Below are positions 36,220 to 47,590 of a stretch of DNA of 64,000 bases, piece after piece (within the stretch, counting starts at the first letter, position 1; every line of letters begins with the position of its first letter). Origin of the DNA: Mesoplasma photuris ATCC 49581 (GTDB lineage Bacteria > Bacillota_I > Bacilli_A > Mycoplasmatales > Mycoplasmataceae). Both the position numbers and the translations under genes were made by a program. Location: positions 1 through 64,000 of the forward strand of contig NZ_JNJI01000003.1 of assembly GCF_000702725.1 (NCBI RefSeq), in the 5' to 3' direction. The notes below the pieces were generated by a model. It saw only the letters and a program-made list of their open reading frames with translations. It was not told the origin of the DNA and did not search any database.

Positions 36220-36533
36220 TGTTAAATTACGAAAAAATTGCATTTGGAATAATTTCAAGTGCTGGTTCAGCTAAATCATATGCATTTGAAGCTATTTCAG
36301 AAGCTGAAGATGGAAATTATGACCAAGCAAATAAATTAATTGAACTTGGACGAGAAGATATCATAAAAGCAGAACAAGTTCATATGGAAACAATTTCATT
36401 TGAAGCTCAAGGTAATAAATTAGAATTTTCGATATTATTAATGCATGCTGAAGATCAAATGATGAGTGCACAAATGTTATTGGAAATGGCTGAAAAATTT
36501 ATTAATGTTTATGAAAAAATGGAGGCTAAATAA
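36219..36533 (+). CDS. Lactose/cellobiose-family PTS EIIA
   Basis: 104 residues, three-helix EIIA-Lac protein with phosphohistidine H76 in LMHAEDQMMSAQ. One-base overlaps (TAATG) with both neighbours. Confidence 0.95.
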   Translation: MLNYEKIAFGIISSAGSAKSYAFEAISEAEDGNYDQANKLIELGREDIIKAEQVHMETISFEAQGNKLEFSILLMHAEDQMMSAQMLLEMAEKFINVYEKMEAK

Positions 36534-36850
36534 TGGCAACATATAATATAACTTTAGCTTGTGCATTTGGTGCAAGCACATCAAATATAGTAAAAAAAAT
36601 GAGAGAGGTTGCTGATGAAAACAATATCGATGCAGATATTCAAGCTATACCTACTACTGAAGCAATTAAAAGAGTTTCAGAATTTAGTATAATTTTATTA
36701 GGACCACAAGTTAGATATGAATTGAAGCGTTTCAAGAAAGAAGCTGATAAATTCGATATCCCAGTAATTGATATCCCGAGTGATTTGTACGGTGATAACG
36801 ACGGTAAAAGTATTTTGGCTTTAGCTCTTAAAACCTTAATGAACAAATAG
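36533..36850 (+). CDS. Lactose/cellobiose-family PTS EIIB
   Basis: 105 residues, EIIB of the lactose/cellobiose family with phosphocysteine C10 in LACAFGASTSNIV and LGPQVRYEL, which are conserved. With the preceding EIIC and EIIA it completes a permease for a beta-glycoside-like substrate; no phospho-beta-glycosidase is in this operon. Confidence 0.94.
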   Translation: MATYNITLACAFGASTSNIVKKMREVADENNIDADIQAIPTTEAIKRVSEFSIILLGPQVRYELKRFKKEADKFDIPVIDIPSDLYGDNDGKSILALALKTLMNK

Positions 36851-36857
36851 GAGAATT

Positions 36858-37367
36858 ATGAAATTAAAAAATATAGTTATCAATGATAAAGATTTTATAA
36901 ATGATCAAAGATATTTAAGTTTATTTGATGATAAGAAAAGATTGTTAAATTATAATAAGAAACTTAAAATAAAAAATAATTTAAGTAATGATAAATCTTT
37001 AGAAGAACTATGAAATCTTATAGAACTTTTTATAACTAAAGAGTTGAGAACTGTTAAAACAAATGAAAAAAAGTTAATAGTAGGAAATGACGTTTATTTA
37101 AAAAAGGCTAAACATATTGTTTATAATGTAATTGAAAATAATAACAACAATATAATATTAAAAACAGAATGAAATGATATAACTTATTTCATTCAATATA
37201 TTATTAGAAAAACTTCTTCATCAAAAACTATACTATCAATTTCTGAAATAGCAGTATATCCATATATAGTTTCTGGTATAAATGGAGACAAAATTAAAGC
37301 AAAAAATAGACAGTCTTTTAAAAGTCTTTGAAAAACCCTTGATAAATATATAAAAAATAATTTTTAA
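36858..37367 (+). CDS. Hypothetical protein ending the module 3 operon
   Basis: 169 residues with TGA Trp codons; AGGAG precedes ATG 36858, 7 bp after EIIB. Rich in Lys, Asn and Ile, no signal peptide or membrane segment, no family recognised. Operon position suggests a role linked to the permease or its substrate. Confidence 0.7.
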
Positions 37368-37397
37368 ATTAAAAAGAGCTTTAGCTCTTTTTAATTT
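37366..37397. terminator. Bidirectional terminator
   Basis: AATTAAAAAGAGC-TTTA-GCTCTTTTTAATT, a long perfect stem that ends the module 3 operon and the small minus-strand gene beyond it. Confidence 0.9.
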
Positions 37398-37591
37398 GTT
37401 AAGACTGCAATAATTACCATTATTATGCCTAAAGTAAACCCTGTAACAAAACTAAAAAGCAAAAGCTTCTTTTTATTTGAAATAGAAATCTTGTTACTTT
37501 TTAATAAAAAATTATGCCCTATTCAAATAAAAAAAGGTGCTAAAAAACAAATTGCAGCAATTACAATCAATATCATTGTTGATGTTTCCAA
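37391..37591 (-). CDS. Small two-helix membrane protein, TTG start
   Basis: 66 residues on the minus strand. AGGAG lies 8 nt upstream of TTG 37591, which decides the start; an in-frame ATG at 37576 is the alternative. Two hydrophobic helices (ILIVIAAICFLAPFFIW and LLFSFVTGFTLGIIMVII) are joined by a Lys-rich loop. A TTGTGA/TATATT promoter-like pair lies upstream on this strand. Family unknown. Confidence 0.55.
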
Positions 37592-37883
37592 AACATTATC
37601 TCCTATTAATATGATTATATATTTTTTTAATTTTATTGCTTTGTGAATCAATAAAAAATATATAGAGTTTTATAATTAATTCACAAATGTATTTATTATT
37701 TTTTAGCTATTTGTATTCTAATTTCTTTAAGAATCTGTACGATTTTTATTCATTCATCTTTTGATAAATTTTAGATATAAAAAAACTACACCTTCCTTTT
37801 GGAAGTATAGATTTTATTTTTCCTAGTTTAGATTTCTGTCTTGCTTATTTTTTAATGTAAAGTTATTTATGGAGGTGAATAAT
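37592..37883. other. Gene-poor stretch with an isolated hairpin
   Basis: No gene of normal length. A hairpin CTTCC-TTTT-GGAAG at 37792-37805 followed by T-rich DNA looks like a terminator without an evident gene. A minus-strand frame reading LSKDEWIKIVQILKEI near 37705-37770 may be a gene remnant. Confidence 0.4.
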
Positions 37884-38627
37884 TTGAATTTCGTTAGTTA
37901 CACAAATATAATTAGAAATCTATCATTAGCATACATCGACTCAACAGATAAGCTAATTGCTCAAGAGATGATGAAATGTATTAATAATAGAAAGTTTTTA
38001 AAACAAACAATTTTTTCAGATATATGTAATGTTTCACCCAGTGTAATTACAGCATTTTGTAAAAGAATTAAAGTTCCAGGATACAAAGAACTTGTATACA
38101 AGTTGCAGCTTGAAACAGAAATGATGGATAACTTTAGAAGTAACATTCTCGAAATTGAGGGAAATACATCAAGAACTCTTGAAAGTATTTCAACTTTATT
38201 TTTTGAAATAAGACCACTACTGAATAATATTATCAACGTATTAAATGCAAGAAAAGAAGTTGTAATCGTCAGCACATTTCAAACAATTGAGTCCTGTTTA
38301 TTTTTAGAAAAACTTTTGAGACAAAAGGGAATAAAAGTAAATGTTATTGATTGATCACTAAATCTTAACGAAGTGACAAAAATAGTCGATACACCAGCCA
38401 TTTATTTTGCTTTTGGTCCAGATAATTTCAGACTTCATAATTTATACAATGCATCAAAAGAAAACAAATTCAACTTTTTATTCTCATCAAGTTTCCAAGT
38501 TAGCAAACTTGATATTAATGAAGACAACTCTTTTATTGTAAATCCTGAAACAAAACTTAATAGTTGAATGTACAGAAAAGTAATTATGGAACTAATATCC
38601 ATTCTAATTTTTGAAAAAATTCTCTAA
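37884..38627 (+). CDS. RpiR-family regulator of the sulfatase locus
   Basis: 247 residues. HTH_6 domain with CNVSPSVITAFCKRIKVPGYKEL. The SIS half (about 115-240) is more degenerate, lacking the usual S-x-S-G-x-T loop. The start is TTG 37884: GGAGG lies 8 nt upstream, whereas in-frame ATG 37869 overlaps that ribosome site. It precedes the sulfatase operon. Confidence 0.82.
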
Positions 38628-38654
38628 ATTACTTTTGATTTAGAGAATTTTTTT
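38619..38654 (+). terminator. Terminator after the sulfatase-locus regulator
   Basis: ATTCTCTAAAT pairs with ATTTAGAGAAT, then a T run; overlaps the stop codon. Confidence 0.88.
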
Positions 38655-38695
38655 TCTACATATGTAATCAATAATATATATGGGAGGAAAATAAA

Positions 38696-40177
38696 ATGAA
38701 AGCAGTAATGATAATGTTTGACACTTTAACACGAAAATTTTTACCAAACTATGGAAATGATTGAGTTAAAGCTCCAAATTTTGAAAGGTTAGGTAAAAAA
38801 ACAATAACCTTCGAAAATTTTTATGCTGGTAGTATGCCTTGTATGCCGGCTAGAAGAGAAATACACACAGGTAAATATAACTTTTTACATAGAGGGTGAG
38901 GACCACTCGAGCCATTTGATAAATCAATTTTTGATTTAATGACTGAAAAAGGAATATACACTCATTTAATAACAGATCACTCTCATTATTTTGAAGATGG
39001 TGGAGCAACTTATCATAATCGTTATAGTACTTGAGAAGGTTACAGAGGACAAGAAGGCGATAGATGGGTCCCAAGAGATAGCGGCAAATCCGATATAAGC
39101 AATAACTCTTTAAATAAAAAAGGTATCTCATGAGAACAACACTTTGCAAATAGAGAAAGAATGCAAGAAGAAAAAGATTATCCTAGTGTACTCACTATGG
39201 AGTCTGGATTAGACTTTATCAAGAGACACAAGGATTTAGATGACTGATTTGTACAAATAGAAACTTTCGATCCGCATGAGCCATTCCTTGTTCCAGATGA
39301 ATATAGAGTATTGTATGAAAAAGTTATTAGTGATGACTTACCATTTTTCCCATTATATCAACATTTACCAGAAGGATATGATGCAAAACAAGTTGAACAA
39401 ATGAGGAAAGAGTATGCAGCATTAATTACAATGGTTGATAAATATTTAGGTAAAATATTGGATTACTTCGATGAAAATGATTTATGAAAAGATACAATGT
39501 TAATTGTAAATACTGATCATGGTTTTTTACTAGGAGAACATGATTTTATTGGTAAAAATATAATGCCATTTTTTGATGAAATAATACACACGCCATTTTT
39601 CTTACACGTCCCAGAATATGCAGGTTTGGATGGTACAAGAATTGATGCCGTATCTCAAACAATTGATATTGCACCAACGATTTTGGAATACTTCAAATTA
39701 GAGAGAAAAGAAGGTTATGTAAGTAATGGAAAATCATTACTAAATCTCATTAAGGATGAAGAGTTAAAAAACCACGACATAATTGTTTTTGGTGAAAAAG
39801 GTGGATTTGTTTCTATGTATGATGGTAAGTATATTTTTATAAAATCATCTGTAAAAAGTGACAACTTACCTGTAACATTACAAACGCTTTCATTTACAAA
39901 TATGAGGGGATTTATTTCTGAAGATGATATTAAAACCATGAAGCTAATTCCTGGTTCAAACTTTTCAAATCAAATACCAATGGTAGAAATTAATTTATCA
40001 AAAAACCACAAAGATACATTTAAATTTGGTGATTTTTTATTCGATTTAGAAAATGATCCGGAACAAAAAAACAATATTAAAGATAAAAAGCTAATTGAAT
40101 TAATGAATAAAAAATTAAAACAAAAATTAATTGAACTTGAAGTTCCGAACGATGAATTTAAGAGGCTAGGTTTATAA
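38696..40177 (+). CDS. Type I (formylglycine) sulfatase, cytoplasmic
   Basis: 493 residues, alkaline-phosphatase-superfamily sulfatase. Metal ligand region MFDTL (D9), formylglycine site SMPCMPARRE with C49 in C-x-P-x-R, THLITDHSHY, FDPHEPF, and NTDHGFLLGEHD (D274, H275) occur in family order. There is no signal peptide: the catalytic core begins at residue 1, so it acts in the cytoplasm. GGGAGG precedes the ATG. The maturation enzyme follows with a one-base overlap (TAATG). A phosphonate monoester hydrolase also uses this motif and is the main alternative. The sulfated substrate is presumably delivered by the PTS downstream. Confidence 0.88.
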
Positions 40178-41037
40178 TGGAAATGATTTTAATAAAAGGT
40201 GGAAATTTCAGAATGGGCAAAAAAAGTGATGTAGGTAAAGCTACAGATCTTGAATGACCAGAGCAAAATTTATCTGTAAAAGATTTTTACATGGATACAA
40301 CACCAGTAACAAATGAAGAATTTAGTAAGTTTATCAAAGAAACAAATTATGTGACTGATGCTGAAAAGATTGGCACATCATATGTATTTAAATTATTGAT
40401 TGATGAAAATAAACGTAATGAACTTGATAAATTAAATGTAATTAACTGATGATATGACATTAAAGGTGCAACATGAAAAACTCCAGAAGGTCCAAATACA
40501 AACATAGATTCTAGAATGGATCATCCCGTTGTTCATGTGTCAAGAAATGATGCATTAGAATATTGCAAATGAGCGGGGAAAAGATTACCGACTGAATTTG
40601 AATTTGAATATGCAGCACGTGCAGGTTTGATCGACAAAAACTTTCCTTGAGGTAATGAAGTTAAAAATGAAAAAGGTGAATGACTATTAAACATTTGACA
40701 AGGAAAGTTTCCTATAACTAACGATGTTGAAGATGGTTATCTAGGAACCGCTCCAGTAAAAGCGTTCCCACCAAATAATTTTGGTTTATATCAAATGGTA
40801 GGAAATGTATGAGAATGACAATTAAATAGAAGATGAATTCCTTTGGATAAATTTAAAAATTTTGAAATAGAAAAAGAATGGGATAAGAATAATAAAATTA
40901 GTAATGATGAATATGCATTACGTGGAGGCTCTTTCTTATGTACTGATGATTTCTGTGCAAGATATAGAGTTTTCTCAAGAAATGGAAATTCAGCAAAATC
41001 CACATCTAGCAACTTAAGTTTTAGATGTGTGAAATAA
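40177..41037 (+). CDS. Formylglycine-generating enzyme (FGE/SUMF1 family)
   Basis: 286 residues, full-length FGE-sulfatase domain. IKGGNFRMG and [10 protein letters not shown] lie at the N-terminal side; [26 protein letters not shown] and RGGSFLC follow. The two copper-binding cysteines of aerobic FGE are present with C-x4-C spacing (C255, C260) in [17 protein letters not shown]. It oxidises the sulfatase cysteine to formylglycine. The one-base overlap with the sulfatase makes the pair a dedicated activation unit. Activity should need oxygen and copper. Confidence 0.9.
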
Positions 41038-41054
41038 ATAAAGGAAAAAACTAT

Positions 41055-43595
41055 ATGATATTTAAGATATATGCTCCCGCAAATGGTGAAGCAAAATCAG
41101 TTGATCAATGTAGCGATCCTGTCTTTGCCGAGAAAAATCTTGGTGATGGTATTGTTTTTGTACCAACAAATAATTCATTTAACTCACCATTAGATGGTGG
41201 AAAAGTTGAAATGATTTTTGATACAAAACACGCTATATATTTTGATAATAATAACATTAAAGTTTTAATGCACATTGGATTAGACACTGTGAATTTAGAA
41301 GGAAAACCTTTTAATTTAAAAGTGTCAGTTAATGACAGTGTTAAACTTTCAACTCCTATTGTCGATGTTGATTTAGAAGAAATTAAAGCTAATAACTTAA
41401 AGGTTGAAACACCGATAGTTATAGATCAAACAAATATAAAATCAATGAAATTAGTAAATTCAAAATTTGGATTAGTAAAACAAGGCGATTTAATTGCTGA
41501 ATTTGAAATTGAACTAAATGTTGAAGAAATTAAAACTTCATCAATTGAAACTTCTCAAATGGGAGATAAGTATGAGATAAGTGCAAAAAAATATCTAGAA
41601 GCAGTTGGAGCAAATAACTATTCTGATGTATTTAATTGTATGACAAGATTAAGATTCAATATTCATAATAAGGATCTTGTTGATGTTGATGCAATTAAAA
41701 AAATGGAATTAACAAAAGGCGTAAACTGAGCTGGAAATCAATTACAAATTATAATTGGTGGTGAAGTATCAAAAGTTAGAGCAAAAGTGTCTAGCATTAC
41801 TATGGCTCAAAACTTTGAGATTCATGGAAAAGTCAAAAAAAGTGTAAAGGATAAAATATTTGGATTCCTTAGTGGTGTTCTTGCTCCGAACGTAATACTA
41901 TTAATTACGGTGGGGATGTTACAAGCATTAAATGCACTACTAGTCAATACAAATGTAATACCAGCAGTAAATGATGGTAATCTAGCAACTTCAAACGTAT
42001 TTGCTGTGATATTCTTTATTATGTCAAAAGTTGGATTGAGTTTACTAGGGGTATCATTTTGTTACTCAACAACAAAATATCTGGGTGGTAATCCAATTTT
42101 AGGACTATTAATTGGATTAACTCTTGCATCAAGATTCTTGATGCCGGTTGAACCGGTTGAGCCAAATGAATATGAATTTGGTAAATATATTATCAATAAA
42201 GAATACAACATAAAGGGATGATTGCTATTTGAAATAGGCGATTTCCCTATAGTTGTTAAATCGTATGAAAACTCAGTTTTAACATTTATTGTGGCAGGTA
42301 TTGGATGTGTTTATTTAGATAAATGAATTCAAAAATGAATGCCATCAATTGTTGATATTATATTTAGACCAATGATAATTTATTTAGTAATAATTTTATC
42401 TTCATTCTTTATTTTAGGTCCAATCTTATCATTTATAGAATTTGGTATTGTTCAATTTATGAGTGTAATTGAGCAGATCCCAGGGGGAATAGGTGTAGGA
42501 ATATTTGGATTCTTATGACCATTACTAGTTTTAACAGGAATGCACGTATCGGTTCTTGCAATGATTACAATGCAAATTACCGAAGGTGGAAGTAGTGTTA
42601 TGTTAATGGCTTGTTCAGCTAACTGAGCAAATTTAGGATGTTGTATTGGAGTAATAATTGCAACAAGAAACTCTAATACAAGACGAATTGGACTGGCGGC
42701 TTTCCCTGCAGCTATATTTGGGGTATCAGAACCAATTTTATATGGTATCTCAGTTCCAAAAGTTAGACCATTCTTTTTGGCAATGTGTGCTAATGGATTG
42801 AATGGATTGCTAGTAGGAATCTTTGGTATAGATGCAGATATATTCTTACAAGGTGGAATTTTACAATTAATGGCTCTTCATGATAATCTTGAAATCTTAT
42901 GAGCATTAATGATCTGAGCTATTGTATTCAGTGCAGCGTTAGGATTATGTTTAATTTTCTACCGTGATTATGAAAATCAAGTTTATGAAACAAAAAAATC
43001 AATTAAACAAATGAAAAAATATTCAAAATTCTTTGAAGGTAATACTGAAACATTTGATACTGAATCTGTAAAACTTTTGGCTACAGTAAAAGAAAATAAA
43101 AAAGCTTATGCTGATTATGATAAATATCTTTCATCTATACAAAAATTTGAATCAAAAATATCTGTACTAGGTGAAAAAGAAAACAAAAAGAAAAAAGATT
43201 TATATACTAAATTACAAAATATGAAAAGAAAACCTGAAAAATTTGATGAATCTCTAATTAAAGCTGCTACAGATAATTACAATAACTTTTCATTACAAAA
43301 TGAAATACAGAATGTTATTATTGAAATGACAAATTATAAAAAAAATAATATTAATATTGTAGATACTTACAACGATGCATTAAAAGCAAATGAAAATGCA
43401 ATTTTAAATGTGTTGAATGCATACTATCCATCTACTATATATAAACAGTTTGATCAATACAAAAATAACTTTTCAAATGCTGTTCATAATGTAGAAATAG
43501 AATATGGAATCTCAGATAAAAAGACAAATTTATTTGATAAAAAGGAATTCAAAAAGCATATCGATAAAAAAAGTAAAGAATTTATAAATAAATAA
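41055..43595 (+). CDS. PTS EIIABC permease, glucose/sucrose superfamily, with coiled-coil tail
   Basis: 846 residues, domain order A-B-C. EIIA-Glc-type domain with H73 in LMHIGLDTVNLEGK; EIIB with C195 in FNCMTRLRF; EIIC from about 260 to 640 with FGVSEPILYG. Residues about 645-846 form a charged, helical tail not found in usual permeases. AAGGAAAAA precedes ATG 41055, 17 bp after FGE. In this operon it probably imports and phosphorylates the sulfated sugar (inference). Confidence 0.9.
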
Positions 43596-43614
43596 AAGGT
43601 CTAATAAACCTTTT
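43594..43614 (+). terminator. Weak hairpin between the permease and exporter genes
   Basis: AAAAGGT-loop-ACCTTTT with a short T tract; may only attenuate transcription into the exporter gene. Confidence 0.55.
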
Positions 43615-43649
43615 ATTTATTTAAAATACAAAAGCAAAAGGAGTTACAT

Positions 43650-44471
43650 ATGTCTATAGTATTGCTAATTTTTATATTATTTCTACTAGGATTTTTTGTA
43701 TCATCTCTTGGATCGATATCAGGTGTTGGTGGTGGAGTAATATTTGTCCCAGCCTTAATGATATTGTTAAGTTTAGAACCATTCGAAAATATAAAATTTG
43801 TTTCAAACTTACTTGTATTTATAACCGCAGCAATCAATGTTGGAATTAATTTTTATAAAAAAAGAATTAATTTATTAACATTGGGAGTAATTGCGTGCAT
43901 TGCATTGCCATCTATATTATTTGGTAATTATCTTGCAACATTATTCGATACAAGAATAATTAAAATTATAATTGTTGTGGTTTTAACTATTGTAACCATA
44001 TTGTTAATACTATTTGAATATTATTTTAAAAATAAAATTAAAATAAAAATACATGAAGAAAAAAAATGATATTTAATTAAGAGCGCAAGTGGTAATTACA
44101 TAAATTGAATGTGAATTGCGTTGATTACTTTTATGGGGTGTTTAATGACATCGCTAACTGGAATGGGTGGCGGACCTGTAATAATGCCAATGTTATTATT
44201 AATATTAATGTTGGAAATGAAGGAAGCGTCCTCTTTATCGCATTCAATAATTGCTATAGCATCGCTAATAAATGTTGTATATTCATATCAGTTCTTTGCT
44301 GATGGTGATTTAATGTTGCAAATTGCAATACCGATGATTGTAGGATCTGTCCTTGGTACATTTGTGGCAATAAAGATTAAAAAGTATATTAAAAAAGAAA
44401 TTATTATTAAATGAATATTAATTGTTTTGATTTGAATTTCAATAATAAAAATGATTTTAGATTTAATTTAA
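43650..44471 (+). CDS. TauE/SafE-family anion exporter
   Basis: 273 residues, about eight membrane segments in two homologous halves, each opened by a Gly-rich loop: SISGVGGGVIFVPALM and SLTGMGGGPVIMPML. These are the TauE/SafE signatures; members export sulfite, sulfate or sulfonates. AAAAGGAG precedes ATG 43650. Placement after a sulfatase, FGE and permease suggests it expels the released sulfate. Confidence 0.88.
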
Positions 44472-44472
44472 A

Positions 44473-44498
44473 AATTCTCAACTTTTGAGAGTTTTTTT
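44473..44498 (+). terminator. Terminator of the sulfatase locus
   Basis: ATTCTCAA-CTT-TTGAGAGT followed by seven T. Confidence 0.85.
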
Positions 44499-44596
44499 AT
44501 TTAAAACAAAAGAAAATAAGTTTTGTGTTTGAGTATTTTTTAAACATATAGCAATCCTAACACACTCATTCATTAGACCTAGAATCCATTATAATT

Positions 44597-44769
44597 GAAA
44601 GAGGATTATTTCTTAACGGTGATAATATTTTTGAAATTATCAAAGAGGAATCTAGAAATTTATATCTAATATTAAGAACAAGGTTATAATCTTTAAAATT
44701 ACCTTATTAGGAAATGAAGCCGGAATGATTGGCGCTGATCATTGAGCTTTAGAAAATACTAATTTATAA
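44597..44769 (+). pseudogene. Remnant of a ROK-family sugar kinase
   Basis: The 316-bp gap 44472-44787 has no intact gene but keeps the C-terminal end of a ROK kinase in pieces. One frame reads ERGLFLNGDNIFEIIKEESR, broken by TAA; a shifted frame then reads LLGNEAGMIGADHWALENTNL, matching the GNxAGxxGAA-LA ending of ROK glucokinases and fructokinases. Start and ATP-binding parts are missing. Its place behind the sulfatase locus suggests a kinase once belonged here or nearby. Confidence 0.6.
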
Positions 44770-44787
44770 TATAGAAAAGAGGTAAAT

Positions 44788-45219
44788 ATGAAGTTTCTAT
44801 TATCACCCTATATTGAAGAATATTTTGAAATAGGAATTAAAAATAAAGTTAATTTAAAAGATATTAATTTATTTGAAGTAGACAAATTTGTTAATGCATG
44901 AAGTTATCATGGTAGAAGTATAGATAGAATAAATGAAGCTAATCCAGGAGATTGTGTAGCATTCGTTTCTAAGGGAATTCTTTATTATGTTGGTGAAATA
45001 TTAGAAGTATTAAATGATTTACCCGAAGTTGGTAAAAAGTTATGAGATAACGAATCATATTCAACAACAATAATAATTAGTGAAAACATGATTAACGAAC
45101 AAATTCATGCTAAATCTTTTGAAGAAATTTACAAACCCGGAACCAAACCAGTTGTCATGGGACCTCGTTGAGTCAGAGATGAAAAAGCACAAATATTTAT
45201 GAATAGATTTTTAAAATAA
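44788..45219 (+). CDS. Hypothetical protein, possibly PUA/EVE-like
   Basis: 143 residues, two TGA Trp codons. The middle reads NPGDCVAFVSKGILYYVGEILEV, a beta-hairpin pattern recalling EVE/PUA-type domains, and VVMGPRWVRD occurs near the end. No family assigned with confidence. AGAGG precedes the ATG and a terminator follows directly, so it is a single-gene unit. Confidence 0.65.
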
Positions 45220-45242
45220 CAACTAATTGTTGTTATTTTTTT
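45213..45242 (+). terminator. Terminator
   Basis: AATAACAA-CTAA-TTGTTGTTATT followed by a T run, overlapping the stop of the preceding gene. Confidence 0.85.
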
Positions 45243-45293
45243 ATACTTGTTTTATCTAAAAATATATAAGTTAAAATATAGTAAAGGATAACT

Positions 45294-47570
45294 ATGAGTG
45301 AGAAAAAAGTAATTGGTAAAATGGGTTATAAATTTAAAGTTATTGACAAATGAGCAATGGCTAATTTTTTTGATCCTGAAAATGAACGAAAAAGTGTAGT
45401 TATTCAAGGAAATATTACAGATATGATTGAGGGAATGTATTATGAATTATCAGGATACTACATTAAAAATGATCGTGGTTCAAAATTCATTGTTGAAGAC
45501 TATCATGAAGCTAATTTATTCACTATTCCAAACATCGATATGAAAGAAGCAATCACTACATACTTTAGTTCAGAAAAATTTGTTGGAGTTGGACCAATTG
45601 CTGCATCTCATATTTATGAACATTTTAAAGAAGTTGATAATATTTTAGAAACTATTTATCAAGATTTAAATCAATTAGATGATATTGAAAAACTGAAACC
45701 TAAACAAATTGAAGTAATTAAAAAAGTTTTAACTGAACAAATTGAACAAAAAGAAGTTACTTCTAATTTTATTAAAAAGGGATTGAGTATTAATATCCTA
45801 AACAAAATTAGAAAATACTTATTAGATGAAAAACAAGTGTTGGATCACTTAGGAATTGGGATTTACACTTTATATCGTCGTTATGGATTAAAACCATTTG
45901 ATGAAGTTGATAAAATTGCCTTAGCATACGGGGTTGAAATCACCGATCCAATCAGAATCGCATTCTTACTATGAAGAAAGATTAATCTCTATACAGAACA
46001 GAAACAACATACTTTTGTTAAATTTGAAGGGTTTTATGACGATATTAAGCGTAGTTTTGCTAATACCGAAATCGCTTGAGACTCAATTATCAATATTGCT
46101 CAAGAAATTAAGTTAATTAAAATCGTTGATGATCGTTTATATACATATAACGCTTGAAAAGAAGAACAATTTATTGCTGAACAACTATTAAGATTACAAG
46201 ATAAATCAGTTAAAGCAATTAATAAAGATATATCTCTTCAATTTATCGATGAGTTAAACCACAAACTAGAAAAACAAAATCAAAGTTTAGGAATTGATCA
46301 AAGAAAAGCATTAGAAATGTTTGTTAACAACAATGTTTTAATTCTAACTGGAGGACCAGGAACTGGTAAAACAAAAACTATTAGTTGAATTATTGAAACT
46401 TTCTATAAATTGTATTCAATTAATGATTATGTAACTTTTGCAAAAACTGAAGTAGCAGTTGCTGCTCCAACTGGTAGAGCAGCTTCACGTATTAAAGAAA
46501 ACTTAAAACAAATTGATACATCAACAATTCACCGTTTGTTAAAGTACAAAGGTGAGGAAGGATTTGGTATTGATTGAGATACTCCATTAGAACAAAGGTT
46601 AATTATTATTGACGAATGTTCAATGATTGATCAAAAATTATTCTATAACATGTTAAGAGGATTACGAAATTGCGATAAGTTAGTTTTAGTTGGAGATGAA
46701 AATCAATTACCAAGTATCGGATATGGAAACATCTTTTCAGATTTGATCAAATCAAATACTTTACCAATTGCTAAACTAAATGAACAATTCAGAGCTAAAG
46801 ATAATGAAGATATTATTGATTTATCAACAAAGATTATTAATCAAGAAATTGACGATATTCAATGAAATGATTACCATAATATTAAGACAATTTTTGAAAT
46901 TAATTCTGAAGTATTAGTTTCAAAAATTAAAGAATCATTAACAAAAAATATTGCACAAGAAAATATTGATTTATTAGATTATCAATTTATTTCTCCAATT
47001 AAAAAAGGAAAAATTGGTACAAACCAAATCAATGCTTTAATTCAAAAAGAATTTAATCTTCAAACAGGAATTTTTGAAACAGGAAGAACAAGTTTTGGTG
47101 GAGAATCAACTCATTACAAAATTGGTGATAAAGTAATGTATATTGTTAACAACTCTGATAAAGACATTTACAATGGTGATATTGGAGTTATTAAAAATAT
47201 TGATGTTAATATAAATGGAAGTATTAAAGAAATTCATATCGATTTTTATATTAAAATTGATGGAAATAAAATTTCAAAAGAAATCACTTTAGGACGAGAT
47301 GAATTAGAAAATCTAATTCTAGCATATTCATCAACTGTACATAAAACTCAAGGAAGTGAATATGACTATGTATTTTTAACAATTGAAGATATGGGGTATT
47401 TACGTCATGGATTTTTAAATCGTAATTTAGTTTATACAGCAGTTACTCGTTCTAAAAAACAATTGTATATTATCGGAAGTGAAGATCAATTTAAAAAAGC
47501 AATTAAAGTTGATCCACCAGTAAGAAACACAACTTTAGTACAAGTATTAAAAGAATTTAGCAAAAGTTAA
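45294..47570 (+). CDS. recD2: RecD2-type ATP-dependent DNA helicase
   Basis: 758 residues, full-length RecD2. The N-terminal part has an OB-like region and helix-hairpin-helix (FVGVGPIAASHIYEHF). Walker A GGPGTGKTKT lies near 352, followed by AAPTGRAASRI, STIHRLL, Walker B IIIDECSMID, LVGDENQLPSIG, LNEQFRA and YSSTVHKTQGSEYD, all superfamily 1B motifs in order. It is a 5'-3' helicase acting in recombination and repair outside RecBCD. Confidence 0.94.
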
Positions 47571-47590
47571 TTGAAATTAGGAGACTTTAT

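Noticed and set aside
37869-37883. ATG 37869 as start of the sulfatase-locus RpiR gene
   Set aside because: The GGAGG site overlaps this ATG; the same site is correctly spaced for TTG 37884.
44472-44787. New small gene in the gap after the exporter
   Set aside because: Frames are broken and match only the C-terminus of ROK kinases, so it is recorded as a pseudogene.
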